Part shown: positions 53,818-64,000 of the stretch, piece after piece
Numbering within the stretch: the first letter of the stretch is position 1
Layout: every line of letters begins with the position of its first letter
NCBI GenBank assembly: GCA_021234155.1
Contig: JAJEKV010000181.1
Location: 498,001 to 562,000 of the forward strand
DNA: 64,000 bases
Direction of reading: 5' to 3'
DNA from: Isoetes taiwanensis
Lineage: Eukaryota > Streptophyta > Lycopodiopsida > Isoetales > Isoetaceae
Program-made: the position numbers and the translations under genes
Notes under the pieces: model-generated
The model's input: the letters and a program-made list of their open reading frames with translations, nothing else
Database searches by the model: none
What the model was told of the DNA's origin: nothing

Positions 53818-55373
53818 ATGGATCAGCCTTGGGTAGCGGCTGCAGCACTGATCTTCTTTGTTCTTGCTTATGCTATTCTTAAGAAACCAAATAGGAAAGG
53901 CTTACTTCCATCTCCTCCATTGCTCCCTCTTATTGGGCATCTCCATCTCCTCTCTAATTTACCTCACCGTGGCCTCGCTCGTCTTTCGATCCGCTATGGC
54001 CCCATCTTCTCGCTCCGCCTTGGCTTTGTGAATTGTGTGGTGGTTTCATCTCCGCACATGGCCAGGGAGTTTCTTAAGATCCATGATATTGCCTTTGCTT
54101 CTCGTCCCATGCTTGAAGTGGGTAGGATCTTGTTCTACAACTTCATGGGTATCTCATTTTCTCAATATGGAGATCATTGGAAGCAAATGAGAAAGATTTG
54201 TACCCAGCACTTGTTTACCAAAAAAAAGCTCCAAAAAACAATGCATATCAGACGTGAAGAAATCTTCTACACTATGCAGTCTATTAAGAAGGATAGCCTT
54301 GCAAATAGAGCTGTGGATTTAAAATCTAAGCTGTATAGCCTTACCAATAATGTAATCACCAGGATGACAATTGGCAGGAAATTTTTTGGTGAAGGCAGTG
54401 CAGAAGGTGCAGATAGATTCAAGGATATGGTTCATGAAATATCTGCAATGTTGGGTGCGTTTAACATAGGAGATTATTTGCCATTTTTATCAAGGTTTGA
54501 TTTACAAGGGCATAGGCGAAAGATGGAAGAAGTGCACTTAAAATTCGATGTCCTGCTGCAAAAGGTTCTGGATGACGAGTTAGAGGAAATTAGAAGGGGC
54601 AGAATTGACGAATCTGAGAATTTGGCAAGGGTATTGCTGCAAGAAAAACTGGAACATGAAGCAATCAAGGGGGCTATTCAGGTGAGATGCATATTATGGT
54701 TAAAGCAGACTACTTAGAATGTTGTTGAGTAGAAACATAACTAATATTTGTTGGGTAATTACAGGAGATGATACTGGGAGGAACTGATACAAATGCAGTG
54801 ACAGTGGAATGGGCAGTTGCAGAGCTTCTTCAAAATCCAGAGGTAATGCAAAGAGCCCAAAAAGAATTAAATGAAGTGGTGGGATCAGAGAGGGCAGTGG
54901 AAGAAGAAGATATTTGCAATCTACCATTTTTGCAGGCAATTGTGAAGGAAACGTTTAGGCTTCATCCTGCAGCGCCCTTGCTGGGACCTCATGAATCAAA
55001 CCAAGACTGTAACGTAGCAGGTTATGACATTCCAAAGGGCACCCGCTTGATTGTGAATGCTTGGCAGATCGGAAGGGACCCTGATATTTGGAAGGATCCA
55101 GAGGTGTTTAATCCTGACAGATTTTGCGACATCGCGATAGACATGAAGGGTTTGTATTTTGAACTTATTCCGTTTGGATCTGGCAAAAGGATTTGCCCTG
55201 GTATATCTCTAGCGCTTGCCATGGTTCATTTAGTGTTGGCTAGTCTACTTCACAACTTCAACTGGAAAGCTGCAGGGAAAATAGACATGACTGAGGGATT
55301 TGGGGCTTCAGTATCTATGGCAAATCCCTTGCTTTGCTTTGCGATACCTCGTTCCAAAAATGTGTTTGTCTAG
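53818..55373 (+). CDS. Cytochrome P450, A-type (CYP71 clan), two exons
   Basis: Exon 1 53818-54681, intron 54682-54764 (GTGAGA...TTACAG, phase 0), exon 2 54765-55373; 490 residues. The first ATG in frame is at 53818; the frame is open upstream but without ATG. An N-terminal membrane anchor (residues 5-21) is followed by the Pro-rich hinge LLPSPPLLPLIG. The helix C region has HWKQMRK. The I-helix oxygen motif reads GGTDTN (293-298). ExxR is KETFR (Glu350, Arg353). PERF-like PDRF is at 405-408. The heme loop is PFGSGKRICPG with Cys432. All landmarks of a microsomal monooxygenase are present and length is near the usual 500. The single phase-0 intron before the I-helix is typical of A-type plant P450s. 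The substrate cannot be told. The N in GGTDTN replaces the usual T/S. Confidence 0.93.
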
Positions 55374-58015
55374 CTAAAAATCTTCCCTTGCATAATGTAG
55401 AATACATAAATAAGGAAATGATTCGATTGATATTAATCGTGGGACTTCTATTGTCAGAAATTAAAATGCATAGTAGGACCAAGCATAGATGGCAAAGTCA
55501 ACATTTCATGGGCATTGTTAGCTGTTTGGAATATGTGGTCCTGTTGCTTGCAGAAGTCTTTACTAAATGACAGTGTATGGCTAAGTATATTTTAAACGAA
55601 TAGGAAGAGCAATAAGATTAAGAAATCCCCTTCAAGGCGCTTCCGGCTTTTATTGCCATAAAGAGCAGCGGACCAATCAAAATTTCAAGGGGCAGATCAC
55701 AATCGTAGCCGTTGATGACCTCCATATTTTGATCTTAGACTAGTTGATTTTGTTTTCACACCTTTAAGCATGGTAGTCTACGTATATTTACCTAAGCTCG
55801 ATTTTCATTAACGGCATGTTTCAAAATGGCATGGTCTCACAGTTTCGAGGCGATAACATAAAAAAATTTGAAATTGCTGGCATTTTCTACTTTAAAGACT
55901 CCCATACGACAACCACAGAAAAGCTAGTCACTAATTTTTAGGAAGGAGAAATTTCACGCATCTTGAAATTTCTCTAGGAAATTTTGAGTTGATCTGGCGG
56001 TCCATGAGCGGTATGGTTGTCGGAAGAATGGCTCAGTTCTGTCTATGCCGTGGTCCACTATTTAAACCGTAACCTAGTGTTGTCTATGAGAAGAAAAATG
56101 GTTGGTAGCTGCAGATTTTTGTCTCCAATCTCAGATCCTATGGCAAATCTTCTTTGAAATCATAAGATTTTGGCATTTCCAGCCAGTCCTAAAAATATGT
56201 TGAACTGGGAAGTCACAAAACAGAGATGAAGATGCAGAGTAGAAGCCGACACTGTGCAGAAAGAGTAGAAGACGGCGCCGCCCAAAAACGGCGCCACAAT
56301 TCAGAAGGATTCTTCGTTATATAAAAACTTGTTGAATAATGGCGAAATGTTAAGGTGTTTGCATTCTTCCTATTGTCATTGAACTTTTATTCTACCTGGC
56401 AATATGAAAATTCCACGGCAAAAAATAATGTCAATTACGTAGCCACCACAACTAATGGAAAGAGGGATGAACAACAGAATCAAACGTGGGGATTTCCTAT
56501 TGGCTTCTATTTTAAATGAATATTGCCACTGCCATTAGGGGAAATCCAACCTAAGCCGCACATGTTATATTGGTCATTTCCCTTCCTTTTGTTATGGTAT
56601 TACATGTGTTGGCATATACAAATGTACTGAGAAATGACATTAAGTTACCAATGGTTCAAAGGGCAGGTTCCCTGATATAATACGTATGGAAACAAATACG
56701 TAATGGTTTAGCTGGAGCTCCCCAGCTAAACCATGACTCCACACGAATCTCTGATCAAACAATATGCATCCTGACATGTGAAATAACTGCTAATAGATAA
56801 TGGGTTTGGAAGGCCATTATGTTGATTTGTATAGAGGCCATTGGATTTATATTATGGTATATTGCAATAGTATAGAAGAATATATTGGAGTATACTAAAA
56901 TATTGAAACCCCCAATGACTTATTCAGAGGGTTATCTGTCTAATGCATGGTATATTCTATAAAATATGCTTGAGAATGCTATTGTGCCTACTTGTCAAGA
57001 GAATGTCCAACCCCCTTGAATGCTATGTTATACGAATATGCCAAAATACTTCCCATCGGCCCCTTAATATGTAGCATAATAACAGGGGGTTACTTTTGTA
57101 TTTTTGTACGCTTTTCACTAAGGTTTTGCTATGATTTTGTGGTGTATTTCAATTGATGTACTAATGCGTACATCTAGAGTGCGCATACGCTTTCATTATT
57201 TTTTATGGCACTTAGACAATGGTTTGACTCCTTGAAAAAAAAAACTTTGTAATATAGCATGCAAGGCTCGAGAGCTGTCACTTTACGGTTCTCCTAGAAG
57301 TAGGGTGCTTCGGATTCCGTCCTTTGGGTAGATGAAGCCAGGTTTCGGATTAGGGCAGATCAAGCAACGCAGCTCCTTTGGGAGTTCACGAAATATTCTT
57401 TGGCTTCCAGGAGCTCCATGGCAGTTTCGCAATGGCAGAACCATGGAGGGATTAGACGGCTTGCGAAAATTTAGAGGTTTGGGGGCATCTTCATATCTGT
57501 TTTTTACAGCACCTTCCTATCTCTTATTATTATAGGGCAAGGTTTAAGGTTATGGCCTCCCAGTAGCCGTACTATCTGATGCGGCCTATAATCAGGCTTG
57601 GCGTAGGGCTTCTGTTGTTCAAAGCTGGTAGGTAGGAGGTCGCTCAACAGACCTGAGGTTCAGGCTCTTGGAATGAGGTTTATTCTTTCCTTTGCCTTAG
57701 AAGAGAGCAAGCTAAATTATTTAACGATGTTCTTTGTGAAATCTCTTTTCAAATTTCAGATGCAATTAAATGAGCTCTTTGAAGAAGCTGCAGATGCAAA
57801 CTCTGAGCTTTTACCTTACTTTAAATTCAGAGGTCAAAGGCAGGCTGTGTGTAAGATGAATTGAACTCACAGATTTGAAATTGCCTTTGCATGGGCCTTC
57901 GCTCTCTGGGTATGTGCAGCACGTCATGTTCTTTATAAAGCTTTTATACACTGCTTTAATATCACTAACCATGGCTTTTGCTTCATATCTAACCAGGACT
58001 GCTTTCCCAATACAG
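55374..58015. other. Gene-free stretch
   Basis: No supported gene. It contains a short unassigned frame at 57733-57864 preceded by an acceptor-like TTTCAG, which could be an exon of the SPIKE1-like remnant, but I could not match it. Confidence 0.4.
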
Positions 58016-58608
58016 TCGTTTGGCCAAAAGGTATCTGCACCTGACCCAACGCTTGACAATGGACATATCTGGAAGAAGTTAAGCCCTCAGTTAACTTCTC
58101 CTAATCAACCTTATTCATCGCGAAAGGGAACTTCAAACAGAGCTCTTAGAGAGAGCTCACATCCCTTGCTAAGGCAGAAGCTGGTGAGTATAGCTTCTTA
58201 TTTCTAGTATTATTCATTTAGTTTCTAAGTTTATCCAAAGTGATGGATATAATGGATCACATGTCATGCTTCAGAGATAATATGAAATGTCCTAATTCGT
58301 CTTTTATATTGTAGGAAGTATGGGAGAAAAACTTGAGTGCAGCAGTAAGCCTTCAAGTTCTTGAAATTGCCGAGAAGTTCACACATGTGGCTGCAGTGCA
58401 TAGCATTGCCACAGACTATGTGAAGCTTGATTGTGTTACTGCAATATTCACAGGTTTTCTGAGTCACAGTCAGCCATTGACCTTCTGGAATGCATTTGTT
58501 CCAGTCTTTAATAACCTCTTCAGCTGTCATGGAGCCACATTGATGGGTAGGGAGAATGACCGCTTCTTGAAGCAAATAGCTTTCCATCTTTTGGTATTGT
58601 TGCAGTAG
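58016..58608 (+). pseudogene. SPK1: SPIKE1 (DOCK-family Rho GEF) fragment, two exons
   Basis: Exon ending at 58183 encodes TLDNGHIWKKLSPQLTSPNQ and ALRESSHPLLRQKL. Intron 58184-58314 has GTGAGT and TTGTAG. The next exon encodes EVWEKNLSAAVSLQVLEIAE, HSIATDYVKLDCVTAIF and HGATLMGRENDRFLKQIAFH. These match the part of plant SPIKE1 just after its mid-protein linker, including the exon junction, from my knowledge of the family. The frame then hits TAG at 58606-58608 where the protein should continue for several hundred residues, and no further DOCK sequence follows. I see no upstream exons. A duplicated gene fragment is most likely. The left edge of the first exon is estimated. Confidence 0.65.
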
Positions 58609-61440
58609 AGGTACATGCAGGTAAGTTCCATGAATCTGCATGTTAGAGCTGGGATACCTTGGTGCTATACTACCTTTAGCAGATTAATATAATTGATAGA
58701 AGGAATAAAGAGGCTACAACTGGAATTGGAGCAATAACTTTCGTGAATGAGAATGGTATGAGTTACCCTTTTATTGCCTGTTATGTACATAGATCATGTT
58801 CTTTGCTTTAGTTGCATAGATTCACAAGCAGATTTCAACTGCTGCTCAGCCATTCGCATTGCGCATGTCAAGCAAGGTTTTAACTCTTTCGTTATTTTTT
58901 AAACCTGTGTTCATTGTAAAACATGTATATCAAGAAATAAAAATGCTGTTCTTCTACGCCCCAGATATATTACATGGCTCTTTAAACACAAACATTGTTT
59001 CGTATTTAAAGCTTCACCATATATGGCGGTTGCAATATCAATTTGTGTAGTACCTCATCCTTATTTATCCTTATTTGATGAAGATATAGCTGGTATGGTT
59101 TGGCAAGATTTAAGCACTACTATTTTGCAAGGATGCATTGGGTTCAAGTCCCTATTTGCTCTTTAAACATCAAATTTGAAGCTTCACCATCTACGGTGGT
59201 TGCAATCTATGGTGGTTGCAATATCAATTCCTATGGTCCTATGGTATCTCATCCTTATTTGCCAAACATATAGGTGGTATAGTTTTGACAAGATATAGGC
59301 ACTATGGTTTTGCAAGAAGCCCCATATTCTAAAGTTGCTATTCATTACCTGTTTGTTCCATTGCACTTCTCTTATGTTTGTTCCGTTAAACTTTTCTTAT
59401 GTTTGATGTCACCAATATTTTTCTACACGAGATATTTTGCCATCTCTTTATTTTCTTAAGGGCCCGAAGGGCCCAAAAAAATTTTTAATACAACAACCAA
59501 CACACAACTACCATTAACATTAATTAACTTAAACCATTGCATCGAACATTTTTAGATTACAATCCCCCTGAAACCCCCTTTGGTTTGGGTGCATATTCAC
59601 ACGGGGGGTTACGTAGGGCAGCGAGAGCCCCTAAGAACTTACAATACATGTACAAAATTAACACCATTAAGTACATTCCCTCAAATCTTATAGTATTTTA
59701 TAAACCTCAATATACCGTATACAAAACCTTGTACATGCATACCCCATAAACGAGGATCGCTATGTATGGTCCAGATCAAGGAATAAAGGGCAAATATGCC
59801 CATCCGACAGCTCTCGATGCCCCAACATATTTCATCATTATAAATCCACAAACCTTTAAACTTTCAAGGCTTGTCATATGGCCTAAATTGCACTTATACC
59901 CCTCAAACTTGCAAATATTCAAAAAGCTCAAAAAGATGTTTTTTTTGGCTCAAATAGCAAGAACATTTTGCGATCAATCATTTAAGAAAATGTCCTTCAC
60001 AAACCCTGTTTGAAACACTACAACTTCATTTGTCATTGGACAAATCTTATTCTCCTTTATAGGTGTTTTAGAAAACAAATCAAATGGGCATAACCTATCA
60101 ACTACAAGAATGTGTTTGGTCTTGTTGGAAATATCGTATTTTAATTTGCAATTCACGAAGACAACTTTGGTGGTGATTGAGCATCCTTCTTCTTTGGCAA
60201 TTCCCTTCTTCTAGTTTACAATTTGAAAAGACACTTTGGCATCTTTCTTCTTCTATTAGGATAATTGTGGTATATCTAAAAATGCAATATACGCACCTGA
60301 TGATGATTTAATGTGAGCAAAATATTGGCATCTTCATAAAAGGAACATATTAGTACGTTCATCGACCATTAATATCCACAAATGCTTACCACTCACGTCA
60401 AAGTTATTATATGTAATGATTCATATGATAGATAGATAGATAATAATCGGAATGGTTAGATCAATTTTTTCTTAAGATGTGGCATTTGAAGAATAGTTAC
60501 TGTTAGCATGTAACTATAGAATAGGATTTGTTTTATGTCCAGAGAAACCAAATTGGCCTATGGGAATCTGAATGTACGAATATATCTATGCACACACATA
60601 CAATACCACAAGCAGAGATAAATGACAAAATGTGAGTTAAAGATTGAACACTCAAAACAAGATATCATCATCTTGAGATCAACTTCTTGTTGTTCAGTCT
60701 ATAAAAATTGTATATCGAATCGATAGTTATCACAAATCATTATGCCAACCAAATGCTATGGTATGCCCTCAAAAACCCTTTGGAGTGAGTTTGATTAATT
60801 CTAATAGTAATCAAATCACTGATGGATACCAGGTTAGTGTTGTTCTATCACCACTGGAACACCAAAAAAATACCATTCGGCATTTGACATGGGTCTCCGG
60901 ATCGTGCGGATTTGCCGCCACCAGGAAACACCCACATCATCATGTCATAACACCAAATTGATAGCATCATCATCCTAGTCATCAAAATTTCCACATCATC
61001 CATATTTTACCTAAAGGTCAAAAATTCTAGGGCAATGCTGCTCTCTAGCGCTAGACACCACCATTAGGTAGCAAGACTTTGTGGCTCTGTCACTGTTGGT
61101 CACCTATTTTGGGCACCAGGACAGTGTGGCTCTGCCACAGCTAGGGGCATCAAGATGGGCACCAAGATGTATTCCAGAGTAGTGCAATGGACGCAAAGAT
61201 AGACACCAGGATAGTGTGGTTCTACTGTCATTGTTGGTCTTTGAAGCTTAGCTCACTCCATGCATGTACGGCCATAGAACCCTTTCAATTTAATTCGGTA
61301 CATTGAGTAATATTGGGCATAACAAAACTAGTTCCTAGACCATGTTACAAGTTATAGAGTGGTTTTATCAAACTATACTAGTTTTAATGAACTACTATAG
61401 TATGCATGAACCAATCTCATAAACCATAACTAGTTTTAAC
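58609..61440. other. Gene-free stretch
   Basis: AT-rich with no supported coding frame or RNA gene. A local duplication lies at 58975-59300: GAAGCTTCACCAT(A/C)TA(T/C)GG(C/T)GGTTG with GGTATAGTTTTG(G)CAAGAT-like sequences recurs two to three times. Confidence 0.4.
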
Positions 61441-64000
61441 AAACCACTATTCTGGGAAGGGACTCGCGAGAGACACAAAACCGGCCGTAGATAGGCTTGT
61501 CATTCATCACAGCAGCAGTATACAATGTGTGAAAAACTAAGGAGAGAGAGAGAGGGGATAGCCGACCATAGGAACAATATCGGACTACCCCCTAAAAAGA
61601 AATGTGCCAAGGCAAAATAAAAGGGTAATGGCGACAACTTCTCATCGGGATAAAAAACCCCGCCCTTTCGGGTTTTCGAGGAAAACCCTAATGAGAAATA
61701 GTCGCCAACAACCTTGAATGTGTTGCCTGGAGAACGGAGAGAAACGAGTTGATGGCTTAACGCAAAAATAGAGCACGACCCGGCTAAAGTGCCCCCGAAT
61801 GTGTCCATGGAGAACCGGCGAGAGGGGTGATGGCGAACGAAAAGAACAGACCCCAGCCAGACGGTGGAAAACGACGGAATCCCGCAAAAGCAATACCAAC
61901 AAAGCTCCCAAAAAGAACACCCGTAAATGGTCGAGAAAACAAAACAAAGACAAGCGGCACCAAGGAAGTCCGAAAATAAAAACAGAGGAAAAAAGAACAT
62001 AACGTAAAAGATAGCATCACCCAAATGGGTGGAGAACCATTATGTAAAAATATGCATCACCCTCGAGGTGGAAATAAACAAAGATAAAGCATCACCCAAA
62101 TGGTGGAGAACCATTATGTAAAAATATGCATCACCCTCGAGGTGGAAAATAAAGATCACCCTGAGGTGGAGAACAACACAACAGAGGGCGATGGAACGTA
62201 AACATAAGAATAGCAACACTCACGTGGAGAACAACAAAGAGGCATGAACAACAAAAATACAAATGAAAAGACTCATGCGCCAATCGCCGCCAGGAAGGGA
62301 AGGGAGGGGAAGCCACGAGGAGAAGAAGAACTGGCCAGGAGAAGACGCCGATAACCGAGCCAAAACGTAAAAGGCCTAATATAGAAGCCGTCCCTTCCTC
62401 AATGGCGATCCGATGGCTCGGATCGATGGGATTCTCGGAAGGGAATCGCGAGACACAAAACCGCCCGACTACCAAAGGACTTCCTCAACTATAAGCCTAG
62501 TCATCGCTAAAACCTCCAGCTTAAGCCGGTAGCAAGAAGACACTCCTGCCACCACCTCCGAAAGCAAAATGGATAGGATAAAGGACGCAGAGAAAAGGAG
62601 AGGAACGAAAAAGAGGGGGCGGACGGAGTATCGAGGAGATGATAGGAACCAGTAGAAATCAAAAAAGGACGAAGGGATCGGCATGCGAATGAAGGCAAGC
62701 GCCGGGGGAGAAAGTAAACTAGGATCCAAGAGTATGGTTCAAAGCGAAGGAAGCTACACGCTGATGACGAAACTAGCAAAGGCGAGCGAAAGCCGTGGGA
62801 GAGAAAACGGTCAAGAAGAAGAGCCGAAGCGCCTGCTACGGACGACATCACCAATGACCGAAAAAAGGAAAGGACATTATAGAAAAACAATGAAAAGAGA
62901 AGTACGCCGCCACGATGACGAATCTAAGGAAGCTCCGGATCGGATGGCAATGACCTAAAAAAGGAAGGACATTTGAGAACAAAACAATGAAAAGAAAGGG
63001 ACGCCGCCGATGACGAATCGGGAAGCGCCGGCATGCCAACGAACGGCAACAAGGCGATGACAAAACAAACCACGTTAATACGCATAAATGCACATATGAT
63101 ATGAATGCAAGTCAACAAAGGAACCCTTCAACATGGATCCCCAAAAAAATAAACAATAACGATAAAAAAAGAAGGAAAAAATACCAAGTAACCGAGAGAA
63201 AAAAGGCAAAGAGGAAAAACCTACGATAGGAATGTAAAAATGCATAGATATAAAGATCTGGACGAGAAACATGGCGAGGTTGAGTAGAGTCGCACACCAC
63301 GAAGCGAAATAGCGAGAGAAGACGAGGACCGCCAAGAGTCATGGCCATGCCAATTGAAGGCAAGGTCTGGTGATGCGCAAAAAGCCGCAAAGGAAAATAC
63401 GACGAGCAAACAAGGGCCGAGAGGGAAAAGAAACCGCTGGATGCCCAAGTGGAGAACAAAAGAGCCGCATACGCCGAGGCAACGAGGAAAAAGGTACGAG
63501 GGGGGCGAAGCTCGACGAGAGGTAGACCGACGAGCCAAAGAGGGTAAAGGTAGAATGGCGGAGAGGGAAGTTGAAAATTTAATGAAATTCGCGATGATGA
63601 CGAAACTGCAAAGAAGACGAAGCAGCCGTGGGGAGAAAACGGCCGGAGGGAGAAGAGCCGAAGTGCCCGCAAATAGACGGCATCACCAAAGGACCCGAAA
63701 AAGGAAGGACATTAGAGAACAAAAACAATGGAAAGAAAAGCACGCCAACTACGAGACGAAGAAAAAGGTCGCCTCCATAAAACAAGTCCTTCATGATGAC
63801 GAGTCGAAGAAGACACCCCAGCAGGCGAACGAGAAGGACAACAACGAGAAGAAAAGAAAACCATGTTAAGGTAAAAATGCAAATTTAGCAAGATAAGGCT
63901 CAAAGGAGGAAAAAGATAAAGAAGAAAACTTATCCTCGGAAAGTGTGGAAGCGGCATACACTGGGCATAGGGCAGACAAAATACGCCACAGAGACAATAA
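61441..64000. repeat. Purine-rich, internally repetitive tract
   Basis: The plus strand is strongly A/G-rich, so the reverse strand shows several long but shifting Phe/Ser/Leu-rich open frames. They overlap in all frames and are not genes. Repeats: a 75-bp tandem pair at 62013-62165; GGGA(C/A)TCGCGAGAGACACAAAACC-like sequence at about 61457 and 62442; and a block with CGATGACGAAACTRCAAAG, GGGAGAAAACGG, GGAAGGACATT and ACAATGRAAAGAAA at about 62762-63010 and again at 63592-63745. It may be the interior of a large non-coding retroelement extending past the right edge. Confidence 0.5.
62013..62165. repeat. 75-bp tandem duplication
   Basis: Units 62013-62087 and 62088-62165 start AGCATCACCCAAATGG and share GGAGAACCATTATGTAAAAA and TATGCATCACCCTCGAGGTGG-like sequence. 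Confidence 0.85.

Noticed and set aside
61500-62024. 174-codon Phe/Leu/Ser-rich reverse-strand frame that looks like a membrane protein
   Set aside because: It is the mirror of an A/G-rich repetitive tract. Overlapping frames of similar type occur in all reverse phases, and repeats run through them.

Overview
The window is transposon-rich nuclear DNA of a land plant. Evidence for a plant: GT-AG introns of 60-130 bp, a plant A-type cytochrome P450, a fragment that reads as the DOCK-family GEF SPIKE1, chromodomain Ty3/gypsy elements, a MULE-type SWIM transposase, and initiator-Met tRNA primer-binding sites. I cannot place the species. The mix of old, nested elements and odd non-flowering-plant-like genes would suit a fern, lycophyte or gymnosperm, but that is inference. 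Only two long reading frames are unbroken: the P450 (53818-55373) and the single ORF of a small non-autonomous LTR element (10578-12971).

Left third (1-18.5 kb). A reverse-strand RING-finger reading frame with two stops runs off the left edge. Next is a decayed DNA-transposon transposase (pieces at 2.13-2.58, 15.2-16.4 and 17.7-18.5 kb). It is split by a chromodomain Ty3/gypsy element (2581-15204, target duplication TTATG) and by a 5'-truncated LINE (16419-~17685). The gypsy element carries a solo LTR in gag (3965-5541, duplication GATGC). In its 3' LTR is a block holding a very young 2.84-kb LTR element (10344-13181, duplication CCTGT) with a 797-residue protein of no recognised family, plus a 182-bp Mutator-type MITE. 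This is at least four levels of nesting.

Middle (18.5-35.5 kb). Mostly gene-free DNA with a tRNA-derived SINE, a dispersed repeat in inverted pair, and a 3.36-kb inverted-repeat element whose ends carry arrays of the palindrome TATTCCGGAATA. On the reverse strand at 29.1-30.7 kb lies an intron-containing gene that joins a ParB-like domain to a beta-class DNA methyltransferase. A broken MULE/SWIM transposase begins at 33.27 kb.

35.5-48.7 kb is a 13.16-kb chromodomain gypsy element (duplication GATGT) inserted in that MULE transposase. Between its 5' LTR and gag it carries about 4 kb of cargo. The cargo includes a histone H3-like gene: the N-terminus begins MARTKQT, and a complete H3 fold lies at the C-terminus, joined by a long basic, Ser/Pro-rich linker. 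A second unknown coding region and two copies of a GC-rich hairpin follow. This H3-bearing retrotransposon is the most striking content of the window.

Right part (48.7-64 kb). The MULE transposase ends with its SWIM finger (48.7-49.6 kb). Then come gene-free DNA with small hairpin and tandem repeats, the two-exon P450, a SPIKE1 pseudogene fragment, and a purine-rich internally repetitive tract to the right edge.
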